Of a stretch of 64,000 nt of DNA, positions 8,305 to 15,700 are shown piece by piece. The stretch is taken from assembly GCA_015069615.1 (NCBI GenBank), contig SVIF01000002.1, positions 23,643-87,642 on the forward strand, written 5' to 3'. A program made the translations under genes and the position numbers. Numbering within the stretch: the stretch's first letter is position 1; the number at the start of each line of letters is the position of its first letter. The notes beneath the pieces were generated by a model that was given only the letters and a program-made list of their open reading frames with translations, ran no database searches and had not been told where the DNA came from. This DNA comes from Clostridiales bacterium. GTDB lineage: Bacteria; Bacillota; Clostridia; Christensenellales; Borkfalkiaceae.

Positions 8305-9033
8305 ATGAAGGAACTTCGCATTACAGAAACGGTGTCAAGAAAGCGGTTGGGCATAATTGCATCCTCGTTATCTCAAATTTTTCGCGTTGCGGGGGTTAAG
8401 GCGAGATATGAGGAAGGGGATAGTACGGCTGCGCTAATTATAGAGATCCCCGAACATTATTTAGAGTTTGTGTTTGCCGAAGTTCGCGAAAAACTTGCGG
8501 ACGTAATTGTGGTAGGTTATAAGTACGATTTCTTTATGCAAAACACGCAATTTTGGGGCTTGACTGCAGAACAAAAGGAACTATTTTTAACTGCAGTTAT
8601 TGCTGCTGATTATCTTGAAGATCGCCGTTTTGCCCAAAGGGCAATTATTCTGTGCCAGGAAATTTCAATAGACGGAATTTATCATTTTAAACTGCAAAAA
8701 CTTACCGAAAAATGGCAAGAAATATGCACATGCTTGCCTAGTTATTTCGGCGAAGAAGTGTATCGCAGTTTTATGCAATATTTAATTGATGATTTTTCAG
8801 ATTCTTCGGTGTATTTGGTGGGGGAAATGGTGTACGATAAACGATACGGCAAACGCAACTTATCCCTACTTTTATCCGAAAAACACGTTCCGAATCCCGC
8901 ACAGGAAATTTTGCTTTGTTGTGCCAAAAATCTACACGTGGTTGGGGAGGAAGAAAGTAGCGCAATGCCCTTTGTTAAGGATTTTTACGGAAAAAACGTG
9001 CGTTTTTACAGCGGGGAAAAACTTGGTTTGTAA
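8305..9033 (+). CDS. YtxC-like sporulation-associated protein
   Basis: This cytoplasmic protein of about 242 residues has no signal peptide or membrane segment. The C-terminal third contains an L-x-LLLSEKHV stretch followed by LLCCAKNLHVVG, resembling the end of the YtxC family (a putative sporulation protein). It lies immediately upstream of thrS, exactly as ytxC does in Bacillus subtilis. I place the start at the ATG at 8305. An in-frame ATG at 8257 would add 16 residues but sits just after a terminator, and neither start has a clear ribosome binding site. Function is unknown even in Bacillus; the assignment rests on weak similarity plus synteny. Confidence 0.6.
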   Translation: MKELRITETVSRKRLGIIASSLSQIFRVAGVKARYEEGDSTAALIIEIPEHYLEFVFAEVREKLADVIVVGYKYDFFMQNTQFWGLTAEQKELFLTAVIAADYLEDRRFAQRAIILCQEISIDGIYHFKLQKLTEKWQEICTCLPSYFGEEVYRSFMQYLIDDFSDSSVYLVGEMVYDKRYGKRNLSLLLSEKHVPNPAQEILLCCAKNLHVVGEEESSAMPFVKDFYGKNVRFYSGEKLGL

Positions 9034-9050
9034 AAACCTATGAAAAACCC

Positions 9051-9079
9051 TTGACAAGTACAAAAAAATAGAGTAAAAT
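9051..9079 (+). promoter_or_regulatory. Promoter of thrS
   Basis: Consensus -35 TTGACA (9051-9056), a 17-bp spacer and TAAAAT (9074-9079). Transcription would start near 9086 and run into the T-box leader. Confidence 0.8.
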
Positions 9080-9085
9080 ACAAGT

Positions 9086-9305
9086 AATTTCATACGGAGA
9101 GAAAAAGACAAGTACGTTTTCTTTTGTGACAGATAGAGACGGGGCGATTGGTGTAAGCCCACGCGTAAAAGGAAAAAAGAAACCACTTTTTTTGCCGAAC
9201 GGCACGGCGTTTCCGTGCAAAAGAGTGGCCCCCGAAAAGGGGCAAATAAGGTGGAACCGCGGATAAAACCGTCCTTAAACAGTTGTTTAAGGGCGTTTTC
9301 TTTTT
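9086..9305 (+). promoter_or_regulatory. T-box riboswitch leader of thrS, specifier ACC (Thr)
   Basis: The leader carries the conserved T-box core AAGGTGGAACCGCGG (9248-9262) followed by a strong terminator hairpin (9271-9294) and T tract. The distal stem I shows a GATAGAG segment and a GGTGTAAGCCC segment (from 9150). The specifier codon is best read as ACC at 9182-9184 in the typical GAA-NNN-A context, a threonine codon matching the downstream gene. Uncharged tRNA-Thr should pair here and with the T-box bulge to block termination. Confidence 0.93.
9271..9305 (+). terminator. Regulated terminator of the thrS T-box
   Basis: An 11-bp stem (GTCCTTAAACA with TGTTTAAGGGC, one G-U pair) followed by GTTTTCTTTTT. 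It competes with the antiterminator that includes the T-box core just upstream. Confidence 0.85.
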
Positions 9306-9329
9306 ATTAAACAAAGGTAGGTAAACAGT

Positions 9330-11267
9330 ATGAACGTAACGTTAAAAGACGGCAGCGTGCTCGCCGTAGAATCGGGCGCAACCTTTATGGAAGTTGCAAA
9401 AAGCATTTCCGAAGGTTTGGCAAGAAACGCCGTTTGCGCAAAATGGAACGGCAAATTAGTGGATTTATCCGAAACCGTAAATGGGGACGGCGCTTTGGAA
9501 ATCGTTACTTTAAAAGACGAAGAGGGGTTGGACATATACCGTCATACTTGCTCGCACGTTATGGCGCAAGCAATTAAAACCATTTATCCCACTTGTAAGC
9601 TGGCGATCGGCCCCACGGTGGACGACGGGTTTTATTACGATATTGACTTTGTAACCCCCATCACCCAGGCGGATTTTGAAAAAATTGAAACCGAAATGAA
9701 TCGCATCATCAAAGCAAATTTTGCTTTGGAACGCTTCACCCTTCCCAAGGCGGAAGCGATTTCCTATATGCAAAAATTAAAGGAACCCTACAAAGTAGAA
9801 CTGATTTCCGAACTGCCTGAAGACGCGGAAATTTCCTTCTATAAACAAGGCTCCTTCGTGGATTTGTGCCGTGGGCCGCACCTTCCTTCCACGGGCAAAA
9901 TTAAGGCGTTCCGTCTGCTTTCGCTTACGGGTGCGTACTGGCGCGGCAATGAAAAGAATAAGATGCTTACCCGCATCTACGCAACCGCTTTTGAAAAGAA
10001 GGCGGAACTAGAAGAATATATCCTTCGCCAGGAAGAAGCAAAGCGTCGCGACCATAACAAATTAGGCCGTGAACTTGGCATTTTTATGACGGATGAAACC
10101 ATCGGTCAAGGCTTGCCCTTACTTATGCCCAAGGGTGCGAAACTCTTTCAAATTTTGAACCGCTTCGTTGAAGACGAAGAAGCGCGCCGTGGCTACGTGC
10201 TTACTAAAACGCCCTACATGGCAAAAAGCGACCTGTATAAAATCAGTGGGCACTGGGATCACTACCGCGATTCTATGTTCGTTTTAGGTAACGAAGAAAA
10301 GGGGGACGAACTTATGGCGCTTCGCCCCATGACTTGCCCCTTCCAATACACCGTATATAATAACGGCTTAAAATCCTACCGCGACCTTCCCTTGCGCTAC
10401 GGGGAAACTTCCACACTGTTCCGTAACGAATCCAGTGGGGAAATGCACGGGCTTATTCGCGTGCGTCAATTCACCCTTTCGGAAGGGCACATCATTTGTA
10501 TGCCTTCGCAGTTAGAACAAGAATTCAAAGGCTGTTTGGATTTGGCAATGTATATGTTAAAGAGCGTTGGCTTGGATGAAGACGTATCCTATCGCTTCTC
10601 CCGTTGGGATCCCCAAAACACCGAAAAATTCATCAACGATCCCGAACAATGGGACTACGCGGAAAACGAAATGAAGCGTATTTTGGACGATTTGGGCTTA
10701 ACCTACAAGGAAGGCATTGGGGAAGCCGCCTTCTACGGCCCCAAGTTGGATATCCAAATTAAAAACGTATTCGGTAAGGAAGATACCTTAATCACTATAC
10801 AAATTGATATGTTCCTTGCAAAGAACTTTGATATGACTTACGTAGACGAAAACGGTGAAAAACGCCGTCCCTACATTATTCACAGAAGTTCCATCGGTTG
10901 CTACGAACGTACTATGGCGCTTTTAATTGAAAAATACGCGGGCGCGTTCCCCGTATGGATGGCGCCCACTCAAGTAAAAGTGCTTTCCTTAACCGATCGT
11001 ACCGCCGAATACGCGCAAGAAATTGCAAAGGAATTAGAAACCTATGGTTTGCGCGTAGAAACGGACGTACGAAGCGAAAAAATCGGCTATAAAATCCGTG
11101 AAGCGCAACTTAGCAAGGTACCCTATATGATCGTTCTTGGCGATAAGGAAAAGGAAGCTGGGGTTCTTGCCGTACGCGAACGCGCAGCAGGTGATTTAGG
11201 CGTAATGACGAAAGAAGACTTCCTTCAACGCATCTTAAAAGAAATTGCTGAAAAAAAGTGCAGATAA
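9330..11267 (+). CDS. thrS: Threonyl-tRNA synthetase
   Basis: This 645-residue class II synthetase is of normal full length. In order: an N-terminal TGS domain (to about residue 62), the editing domain with the HTCSHVMAQA segment, the catalytic core with MALRPMTCPF and motif 2 around FRNESSGEMHGL, motif 3 near HRSSIGCYERTMA, and a C-terminal anticodon-binding domain. It charges tRNA-Thr with threonine in the cytosol. The start has a good AAAGGTAGG ribosome binding site. Expression should respond to tRNA-Thr charging through the T-box. Confidence 0.98.
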   Translation: MNVTLKDGSVLAVESGATFMEVAKSISEGLARNAVCAKWNGKLVDLSETVNGDGALEIVTLKDEEGLDIYRHTCSHVMAQAIKTIYPTCKLAIGPTVDDGFYYDIDFVTPITQADFEKIETEMNRIIKANFALERFTLPKAEAISYMQKLKEPYKVELISELPEDAEISFYKQGSFVDLCRGPHLPSTGKIKAFRLLSLTGAYWRGNEKNKMLTRIYATAFEKKAELEEYILRQEEAKRRDHNKLGRELGIFMTDETIGQGLPLLMPKGAKLFQILNRFVEDEEARRGYVLTKTPYMAKSDLYKISGHWDHYRDSMFVLGNEEKGDELMALRPMTCPFQYTVYNNGLKSYRDLPLRYGETSTLFRNESSGEMHGLIRVRQFTLSEGHIICMPSQLEQEFKGCLDLAMYMLKSVGLDEDVSYRFSRWDPQNTEKFINDPEQWDYAENEMKRILDDLGLTYKEGIGEAAFYGPKLDIQIKNVFGKEDTLITIQIDMFLAKNFDMTYVDENGEKRRPYIIHRSSIGCYERTMALLIEKYAGAFPVWMAPTQVKVLSLTDRTAEYAQEIAKELETYGLRVETDVRSEKIGYKIREAQLSKVPYMIVLGDKEKEAGVLAVRERAAGDLGVMTKEDFLQRILKEIAEKKCR

Positions 11268-11280
11268 GCGCTAAAAACAG

Positions 11281-11309
11281 TTGACAAATTCAAAAAATAA
11301 GCGTAAAAT
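11281..11309 (+). promoter_or_regulatory. Promoter of the infC-rpmI-rplT operon
   Basis: Perfect -35 TTGACA (11281-11286), 17-bp spacer, TAAAAT (11304-11309). It lies 13 bp after the thrS stop, so infC has its own promoter. Confidence 0.8.
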
Positions 11310-11315
11310 GGAATA

Positions 11316-11450
11316 CGGTAAGCAGAAGTAACCCTTCTCACCGAACGGCAAACGCGTTGTTTGGTTCAATCGGATTTCGTTTTACGGGCTAAAAGTTCGT
11401 AATGTTTTCGCTTGAAAAGGGTTACCACGCGGTAACCCTTTAATTTTTAT
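11316..11450 (+). promoter_or_regulatory. infC leader with competing hairpins (L20-type attenuator)
   Basis: A terminator stem AAAGGGTTACC (11416-11426) / GGTAACCCTTT (11431-11441) with ACGC loop is followed by a T tract. An upstream copy, GTAACCCTT (11328-11336), can pair perfectly with AAGGGTTAC (11417-11425) and so act as antiterminator. In Firmicutes this operon is controlled by L20 binding its leader and promoting termination. The alternative pairing seen here fits that mechanism. Confidence 0.8.
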
Positions 11451-11467
11451 AAGGAAGGTACAGAACC

Positions 11468-11977
11468 ATTAAAGAGCAGCATCAGATTAACGAAGAAATC
11501 TTGGATAAGGAAGTGCGCCTAATTGGTGCAGACGGCACGCAATACGGTATCGTGTCCCGTAACCAAGCGTTGCAAATTGCAGACGAAGCGGAATTGGACT
11601 TGGTAAAAATTTCCCCCAACGCCCTGCCCCCCGTGTGCAAATTGATGAACTACGGTAAGTACCGCTTTGAACTCCTGAAAAAGGAAAAAGAAGCGAAAAA
11701 GAACCAAAAGGTTACCGAAATTAAGGAAATCCGCCTTTCTATGACCATAGACGTAGGGGATATGAACGTAAAAGCAAAGCAGGCAACCAAATTCTTACAA
11801 GCGGGCAACAAAGTAAAAGTCAGCTTAAAGATGCGCGGTCGCCAAAACGCGCACTCCGGCCTTTGCGTAGACGTAATGAACGAATTCTACGAAATGGTTA
11901 AGGACTACGCGGTGATGAGTAAAAAACCCCTTACCGAAGGGAAAAACATCACCATGATGTTAGATCCCCAACAATAA
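11468..11977 (+). CDS. infC: Translation initiation factor IF-3 (AUU start)
   Basis: This 169-residue IF-3 contains the N-terminal domain (VRLIGADGTQYGIV), a basic linker and the C-terminal domain with EIRLSMTI. I start it at ATT 11468-11470, preceded by an excellent AAGGAAGG ribosome binding site (11451-11458). The first in-frame ATG-like alternative, a TTG at 11501, would remove conserved N-terminal residues including the INEEI segment. An AUU start is the classic autoregulatory device of infC, because IF-3 rejects non-standard start codons. It binds the 30S subunit and monitors initiation codon fidelity. Confidence 0.93.
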   Translation: MKEQHQINEEILDKEVRLIGADGTQYGIVSRNQALQIADEAELDLVKISPNALPPVCKLMNYGKYRFELLKKEKEAKKNQKVTEIKEIRLSMTIDVGDMNVKAKQATKFLQAGNKVKVSLKMRGRQNAHSGLCVDVMNEFYEMVKDYAVMSKKPLTEGKNITMMLDPQQ

Positions 11978-12032
11978 GGGTAATAACGCGAAAGCGGAAT
12001 AATAACGAAAAACAATAAAAGGAGATACAATC

Positions 12033-12239
12033 ATGCCTAAAATGAAGTCGCACAGCGGTGCGAAAAAGCGTTTCAGAGTAACCGGGTCTGGTAAAGTTAA
12101 AATGTACCACTCCCAAAAGAACCATATTCTGACCAAAAAGTCCAGAAAGAGAAAGCGTTCCTTGCGCCAAGTTGGCTATTTCCCCACCACGCAAGAAAAC
12201 AACATCAAGAGAATTATTCCCTATAAAAAGGCGAACTAA
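12033..12239 (+). CDS. rpmI: 50S ribosomal protein L35
   Basis: A 68-residue, strongly basic protein beginning [14 protein letters not shown], the L35 signature, with the HILTKKS segment in the middle. It has a perfect AAAGGAGAT ribosome binding site. It sits between infC and rplT in the conserved operon, 12 bp before rplT. It is part of the large ribosomal subunit. Confidence 0.97.
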   Translation: MPKMKSHSGAKKRFRVTGSGKVKMYHSQKNHILTKKSRKRKRSLRQVGYFPTTQENNIKRIIPYKKAN

Positions 12240-12251
12240 GGAGGCGGAATC

Positions 12252-12605
12252 ATGCGTATTAAAAGAGCAGTTAACGCTGTAAAAAAGCGTAGAAAAATCT
12301 TAAAACTTTCCAAAGGTTACTTTGGTGCAAAAAGCAAGCTTTACAGAGTAGCCCGTCAAGCGGTTATGAAGTCCTTATCCTACGCATACGTAGGTAGAAA
12401 GGCGAAGAAGAGAGATTTCCGCAAATTATGGATTGCACGTATCAACGCTGCAGCTCGTATGAACGGTCTTTCTTACAGCAAGTTCATGTACGGCTTAAAG
12501 GCTAACGGCATTGAACTTAATAGAAAGGTTCTTGCAGAATTAGCGGTTTTGGATGCAGCTGCGTTCACCGTTCTCTGCGAAAAAGCAAAAAGCAAATTAG
12601 CATAA
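12252..12605 (+). CDS. rplT: 50S ribosomal protein L20
   Basis: A 117-residue basic protein starting [15 protein letters not shown], with the L20 core motif [12 protein letters not shown] and the [13 protein letters not shown] segment. The length is exact for the family. L20 is needed early in 50S assembly and in Firmicutes also represses its own operon through the leader described upstream. Confidence 0.98.
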   Translation: MRIKRAVNAVKKRRKILKLSKGYFGAKSKLYRVARQAVMKSLSYAYVGRKAKKRDFRKLWIARINAAARMNGLSYSKFMYGLKANGIELNRKVLAELAVLDAAAFTVLCEKAKSKLA

Positions 12606-12611
12606 GTGAAA

Positions 12612-12635
12612 AGCCTTCTATAAGAAGGCTTTTTT
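12612..12635 (+). terminator. Terminator of the infC operon
   Basis: AGCCTTCT, ATA loop, AGAAGGCT followed by TTTTT, directly after the rplT stop. Confidence 0.9.
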
Positions 12636-12649
12636 CCCATTAGAAAAGC

Positions 12650-13393
12650 ATGAAAAAAGAACGTATCACTTCGCTTTCCAACCCCACCGTGAAAGCGGTT
12701 GCGGCGCTGAAGGAAAAAAAATACCGCGAAAAAGCGGGGCTATTTGTGGTAGAAGGGAAAAAAATGGTTTTGGAAGCCTTACAAAAAGGGCTTTCCGTAA
12801 CCGCAATTTACGCTACCGAAAAGTGCGAAAATTTATTCCCCGAACACCTAATCACCCCCGTTAGCGAAGATGTGTTCCGTAAGATGAGTGACGAAGTTTC
12901 GCCCGAAGGCGTTCTTTCCACCCTTGCCCTTCCCACGGTTACGCCCCGAAAAGCAAGTAACACTTGTATTTTTTTGGACGGCGTGCGCGATCCCGGTAAT
13001 TTGGGGACTATTCTTCGTACCGCCGCCGCCGTTGGCGTAAAGGAAATTTACCTTGCGGATACGGTAGACCCCTTTTCCCCTAAGGTGATTAGGAGCAGTA
13101 TGAGTGGTATTTACGCGGTAAACGTGTATCGTGGCAGTAGGGAAGAATTACTTCCTTTCGTATCCCATTTGCCCGTTATCGTGGCGGATATGGGGGGCGA
13201 AAACGTGTTTAAGGCCACCCTTCCCGCTTCCTACTGTCTTGTGATAGGAAACGAAGCGAACGGGGTAAGCCAGCTAATGAAAAACGCGGCAACCCATACC
13301 GTTTCTTTGCCTATGCAAAGCGGTGTGGAAAGTTTGAACGCTGCGGTATCCTTATCCGTTCTATTATACGTGCTGGAAAACAGGAAAATTTAA
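12650..13393 (+). CDS. TrmH/SpoU-family RNA 2'-O-methyltransferase
   Basis: This 247-residue protein has an N-terminal L30e-like substrate-binding domain (VEGKKMVLEALQKG) and a C-terminal SPOUT knotted domain. Its three SpoU motifs are the FLDGVRDPGNLGTILRTAAA segment near residue 108, the VIGNEANGVS segment near residue 202, and SLPMQSGVESLNAAVSLSV. It methylates ribose 2'-OH in rRNA or tRNA using SAM. It follows rplT as ysgA does in Bacillus. The exact target nucleotide is unknown. Confidence 0.93.
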   Translation: MKKERITSLSNPTVKAVAALKEKKYREKAGLFVVEGKKMVLEALQKGLSVTAIYATEKCENLFPEHLITPVSEDVFRKMSDEVSPEGVLSTLALPTVTPRKASNTCIFLDGVRDPGNLGTILRTAAAVGVKEIYLADTVDPFSPKVIRSSMSGIYAVNVYRGSREELLPFVSHLPVIVADMGGENVFKATLPASYCLVIGNEANGVSQLMKNAATHTVSLPMQSGVESLNAAVSLSVLLYVLENRKI

Positions 13394-13405
13394 GGAGAAA
13401 ATTTT

Positions 13406-14146
13406 ATGTCCGGACATTCCAAATGGCATAACATACAAGCAAAAAAAGGGAAAGCGGACGCAGCCCGCGGACGTATTTTCACAAAAATCGGCAGGGAAAT
13501 CGCAGTTGCCGCAAAGCAAGGTAGCGATCCCAACTTAAACTCCAAACTTGCAGATGCAATCGCAAAGGCAAAAGCAGCAAATATGCCCAACGATAACATC
13601 ATCCGCAGTATTAAAAAGGCTTCGGGTGAACTTTCTGCAACCAACTACGAATCCTTAACTTACGAAGGCTACGGTGCGGGTGGCTCTGCGGTGATCGTAG
13701 AAACGCTTACGGATAATAAAAACCGTACCGCGGGGGACGTTCGCCACGTGTTTGATAAATGCGGTGGCGCCATGGGTACCACGGGTTGCGTAGGTTTTAT
13801 GTTTGATCGTAAAGGCGTTATTGTTATTGAACGCACCGCAACGCTTACCGAAGATGATATGATGGAACTTGCCATTGAATGTGGTGCAGACGACGTAGTT
13901 ACCGAAGAAGACGCTTTTGTGGTTTACACCAACCCCAACGATTTTTCCGAAGTACGCAAAGCGTTGGAAGAAAAGAACTTGACTTTCTTGGAAGCGGCAA
14001 TCCAACAAGTACCCCAAAACAAAACCGAACTTAGCCCCGAAGATACGGCAAAGTTCATCAAAATGGTTGACCTTTTGGAAGATTTGGACGACGTGCAAGA
14101 AGTATGGCACAACGTAGTTCTTCCCGAAGAAGAGGACGAAGAATAA
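13406..14146 (+). CDS. YebC/PmpR-family protein
   Basis: This 246-residue protein starts with the family signature [16 protein letters not shown] and includes [21 protein letters not shown] in the middle. Members were described as transcriptional regulators, and some (YebC2) help ribosomes through difficult stretches such as polyproline. It is 12 bp after the methyltransferase gene with ribosome binding site AAGGAG and is probably co-transcribed. Confidence 0.96.
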   Translation: MSGHSKWHNIQAKKGKADAARGRIFTKIGREIAVAAKQGSDPNLNSKLADAIAKAKAANMPNDNIIRSIKKASGELSATNYESLTYEGYGAGGSAVIVETLTDNKNRTAGDVRHVFDKCGGAMGTTGCVGFMFDRKGVIVIERTATLTEDDMMELAIECGADDVVTEEDAFVVYTNPNDFSEVRKALEEKNLTFLEAAIQQVPQNKTELSPEDTAKFIKMVDLLEDLDDVQEVWHNVVLPEEEDEE

Positions 14147-14165
14147 TCATTTTTCTAAACGAAAC

Positions 14166-14195
14166 AGCCCCCACGTTGTGGGGGCTTTGTTTTTG
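14166..14195 (+). terminator. Terminator after yebC
   Basis: AGCCCCCAC, GTT loop, GTGGGGGCT, then TTGTTTTTG. Confidence 0.9.
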
Positions 14196-14225
14196 AAAAA
14201 ACACACGGTTTTTACCGTTATAACG

Positions 14226-14260
14226 CAATAAAAAGCCCGCACCGATTTCGGTACGGGCTT
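14226..14260 (-). terminator. Terminator of the XRE-PfkB sugar operon
   Basis: On the minus strand a 12-bp stem (AAGCCCGTACCG / CGGTGCGGGCTT) with AAAT loop is followed by TTTTATT. It lies about 12 bp after the aldolase stop. Confidence 0.88.
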
Positions 14261-14272
14261 AAATTTTTTGTT

Positions 14273-15112
14273 TTACGCTTTGTTTTCGCAGCCGAAAATC
14301 TTCATTTTCTTAATTGCCGCTTGTTTGATTGCTTCTACCTTTCTATCGCGGATGGCAAGGTAAGATAGACCCCCTTCCTTAATTGCCGCTTCGGTTGCTT
14401 CAATACCCGCAACGCAAAGGTCGGTGTAAATGTTTACCTTGCTAATGCCGTATTTTACAACGTTTTGGAAGTCTTCATCCGTAAGGCCAGAACCACCGTG
14501 AAGAACCAGGGGAGTATCCATAGCCGCGTGGATTTCGCTTAAACGCTTAAAGTCAAGCTTGGGCTTGCTCTTATAAGCGCCATGCGCGGTACCGATGGAA
14601 ATTGCAAGCGCGTCTACGCCTGTTGCTTGTTGGTAAGCAACCGCTTCTTCCACCTTGGTGTAAAGGTCTGCCGCGTTGTTATCCTCTTGGTCTGCTTGAC
14701 CAACGTGGCCAATTTCACCTTCAACGGTAGCGCCAAAGCTGTGCGCGATTTTTACGATTTCACGGGTGTTAGCCAAGTTTTCTTCGTAGGGGTGAACGGA
14801 ACCGTCGTACATAATGCTGGAAAAACCGAGTTGCAACGCTTCCATGCAGCGGTCAAAGGTCAAACCGTGGTCAAAGTGAACAACAACGGGAACGGTAGCG
14901 CGTTTTGCAGCCGCAATCAAAGCGGGGGCAATCAGTTTTAATTCACCGCTGGGCAATAAAACTTCCGCCGTACCGATAATTACGGGTGCGCGCAGTTCTT
15001 CAGCGGCGGAAATTACCGCTTCTAACATATCCGTATCCGTGGTGTTGAAAAGGCCAACGCCGTAGCCGTTCTTTTGCGCGTCTTTTAATACGTAATCTAA
15101 ATTAACTAACAT
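14273..15112 (-). CDS. Class II ketose-bisphosphate aldolase
   Basis: This 279-residue class II aldolase has zinc ligands in VVHFDHG (near residue 80) and in VLHGGSGL (near residue 209), and a KVNIYTDL segment near the active site. It resembles the FbaA/GatY group that cleaves ketose mono- or bisphosphates to DHAP and an aldehyde. It is the last gene of a three-gene operon with an isomerase and a PfkB kinase. That context argues for ketose-1-phosphate cleavage rather than central glycolysis, though this is inferred. Ribosome binding site AAAAAGGAG precedes the ATG. Confidence 0.92.
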   Translation of the reverse strand: MLVNLDYVLKDAQKNGYGVGLFNTTDTDMLEAVISAAEELRAPVIIGTAEVLLPSGELKLIAPALIAAAKRATVPVVVHFDHGLTFDRCMEALQLGFSSIMYDGSVHPYEENLANTREIVKIAHSFGATVEGEIGHVGQADQEDNNAADLYTKVEEAVAYQQATGVDALAISIGTAHGAYKSKPKLDFKRLSEIHAAMDTPLVLHGGSGLTDEDFQNVVKYGISKVNIYTDLCVAGIEATEAAIKEGGLSYLAIRDRKVEAIKQAAIKKMKIFGCENKA

Positions 15113-15139
15113 AAATTTTCTCCTTTTTTTATCCTAAAT

Positions 15140-15688
15140 TTACATATCTTCTTCAATTACGGGCAAACGAGAAATGCGCTTATCCGTAAATTCATCCGTT
15201 TCGTCCGTGCTACGGGTGGAAAATTCGCTAATTACCGCGCCGTCTTCCCCTGCAACGAACCAGTGCCAAGTTTCGGGCATAATGGTGAATTGCTGACCGG
15301 GAAGTAAAATGGTTTCGTCAAAAACCGAAACGTCCGTAGCGGGTAGGGGAATGGAAATATCTTCCTTGGTTTTCGCGCGGTTGGTATCCGTGTAAAGGTA
15401 AACTTTACCGTAACGGCAACGGAAGGTTTCTTCCTTACCTTCTTTACCGCCCGTGGGAACGTGCTTATGTTCGGGGCAGCATTGACCGGGGAACAGTACC
15501 ATTTCCTTTGCGCATACGCGTTCGGTATTGATGTAAGTTACAAGTTCCAAACCTACTTGGTCTACGATATTTAAGCCAAGGTCGGCAACTTCAATGTTCG
15601 CCTTTTCTTCATCGGTTAAAACGATACCCGCTTTCGCGTAGTATTCTAATGCTTTTTGTTGGCATCTAACAACGTCACTTCTTTTCAT
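15140..15688 (-). CDS. D-lyxose/D-mannose isomerase (cupin)
   Basis: This 182-residue cupin protein resembles the D-lyxose ketol-isomerase family. Metal-binding positions are visible in CCPEHKH (two His, about residues 74-76), the following Glu of EETF, and the second cupin motif with the His of ETWHWF near residue 137. Such enzymes interconvert D-lyxose with D-xylulose and D-mannose with D-fructose. It sits between the XRE-PfkB kinase gene (12 bp upstream) and the aldolase gene, giving an isomerase-kinase-aldolase set. Ribosome binding site TTAAGGAGAAA. Confidence 0.88.
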   Translation of the reverse strand: MKRSDVVRCQQKALEYYAKAGIVLTDEEKANIEVADLGLNIVDQVGLELVTYINTERVCAKEMVLFPGQCCPEHKHVPTGGKEGKEETFRCRYGKVYLYTDTNRAKTKEDISIPLPATDVSVFDETILLPGQQFTIMPETWHWFVAGEDGAVISEFSTRSTDETDEFTDKRISRLPVIEEDM

Positions 15689-15700
15689 TGCTGTTTCTCC

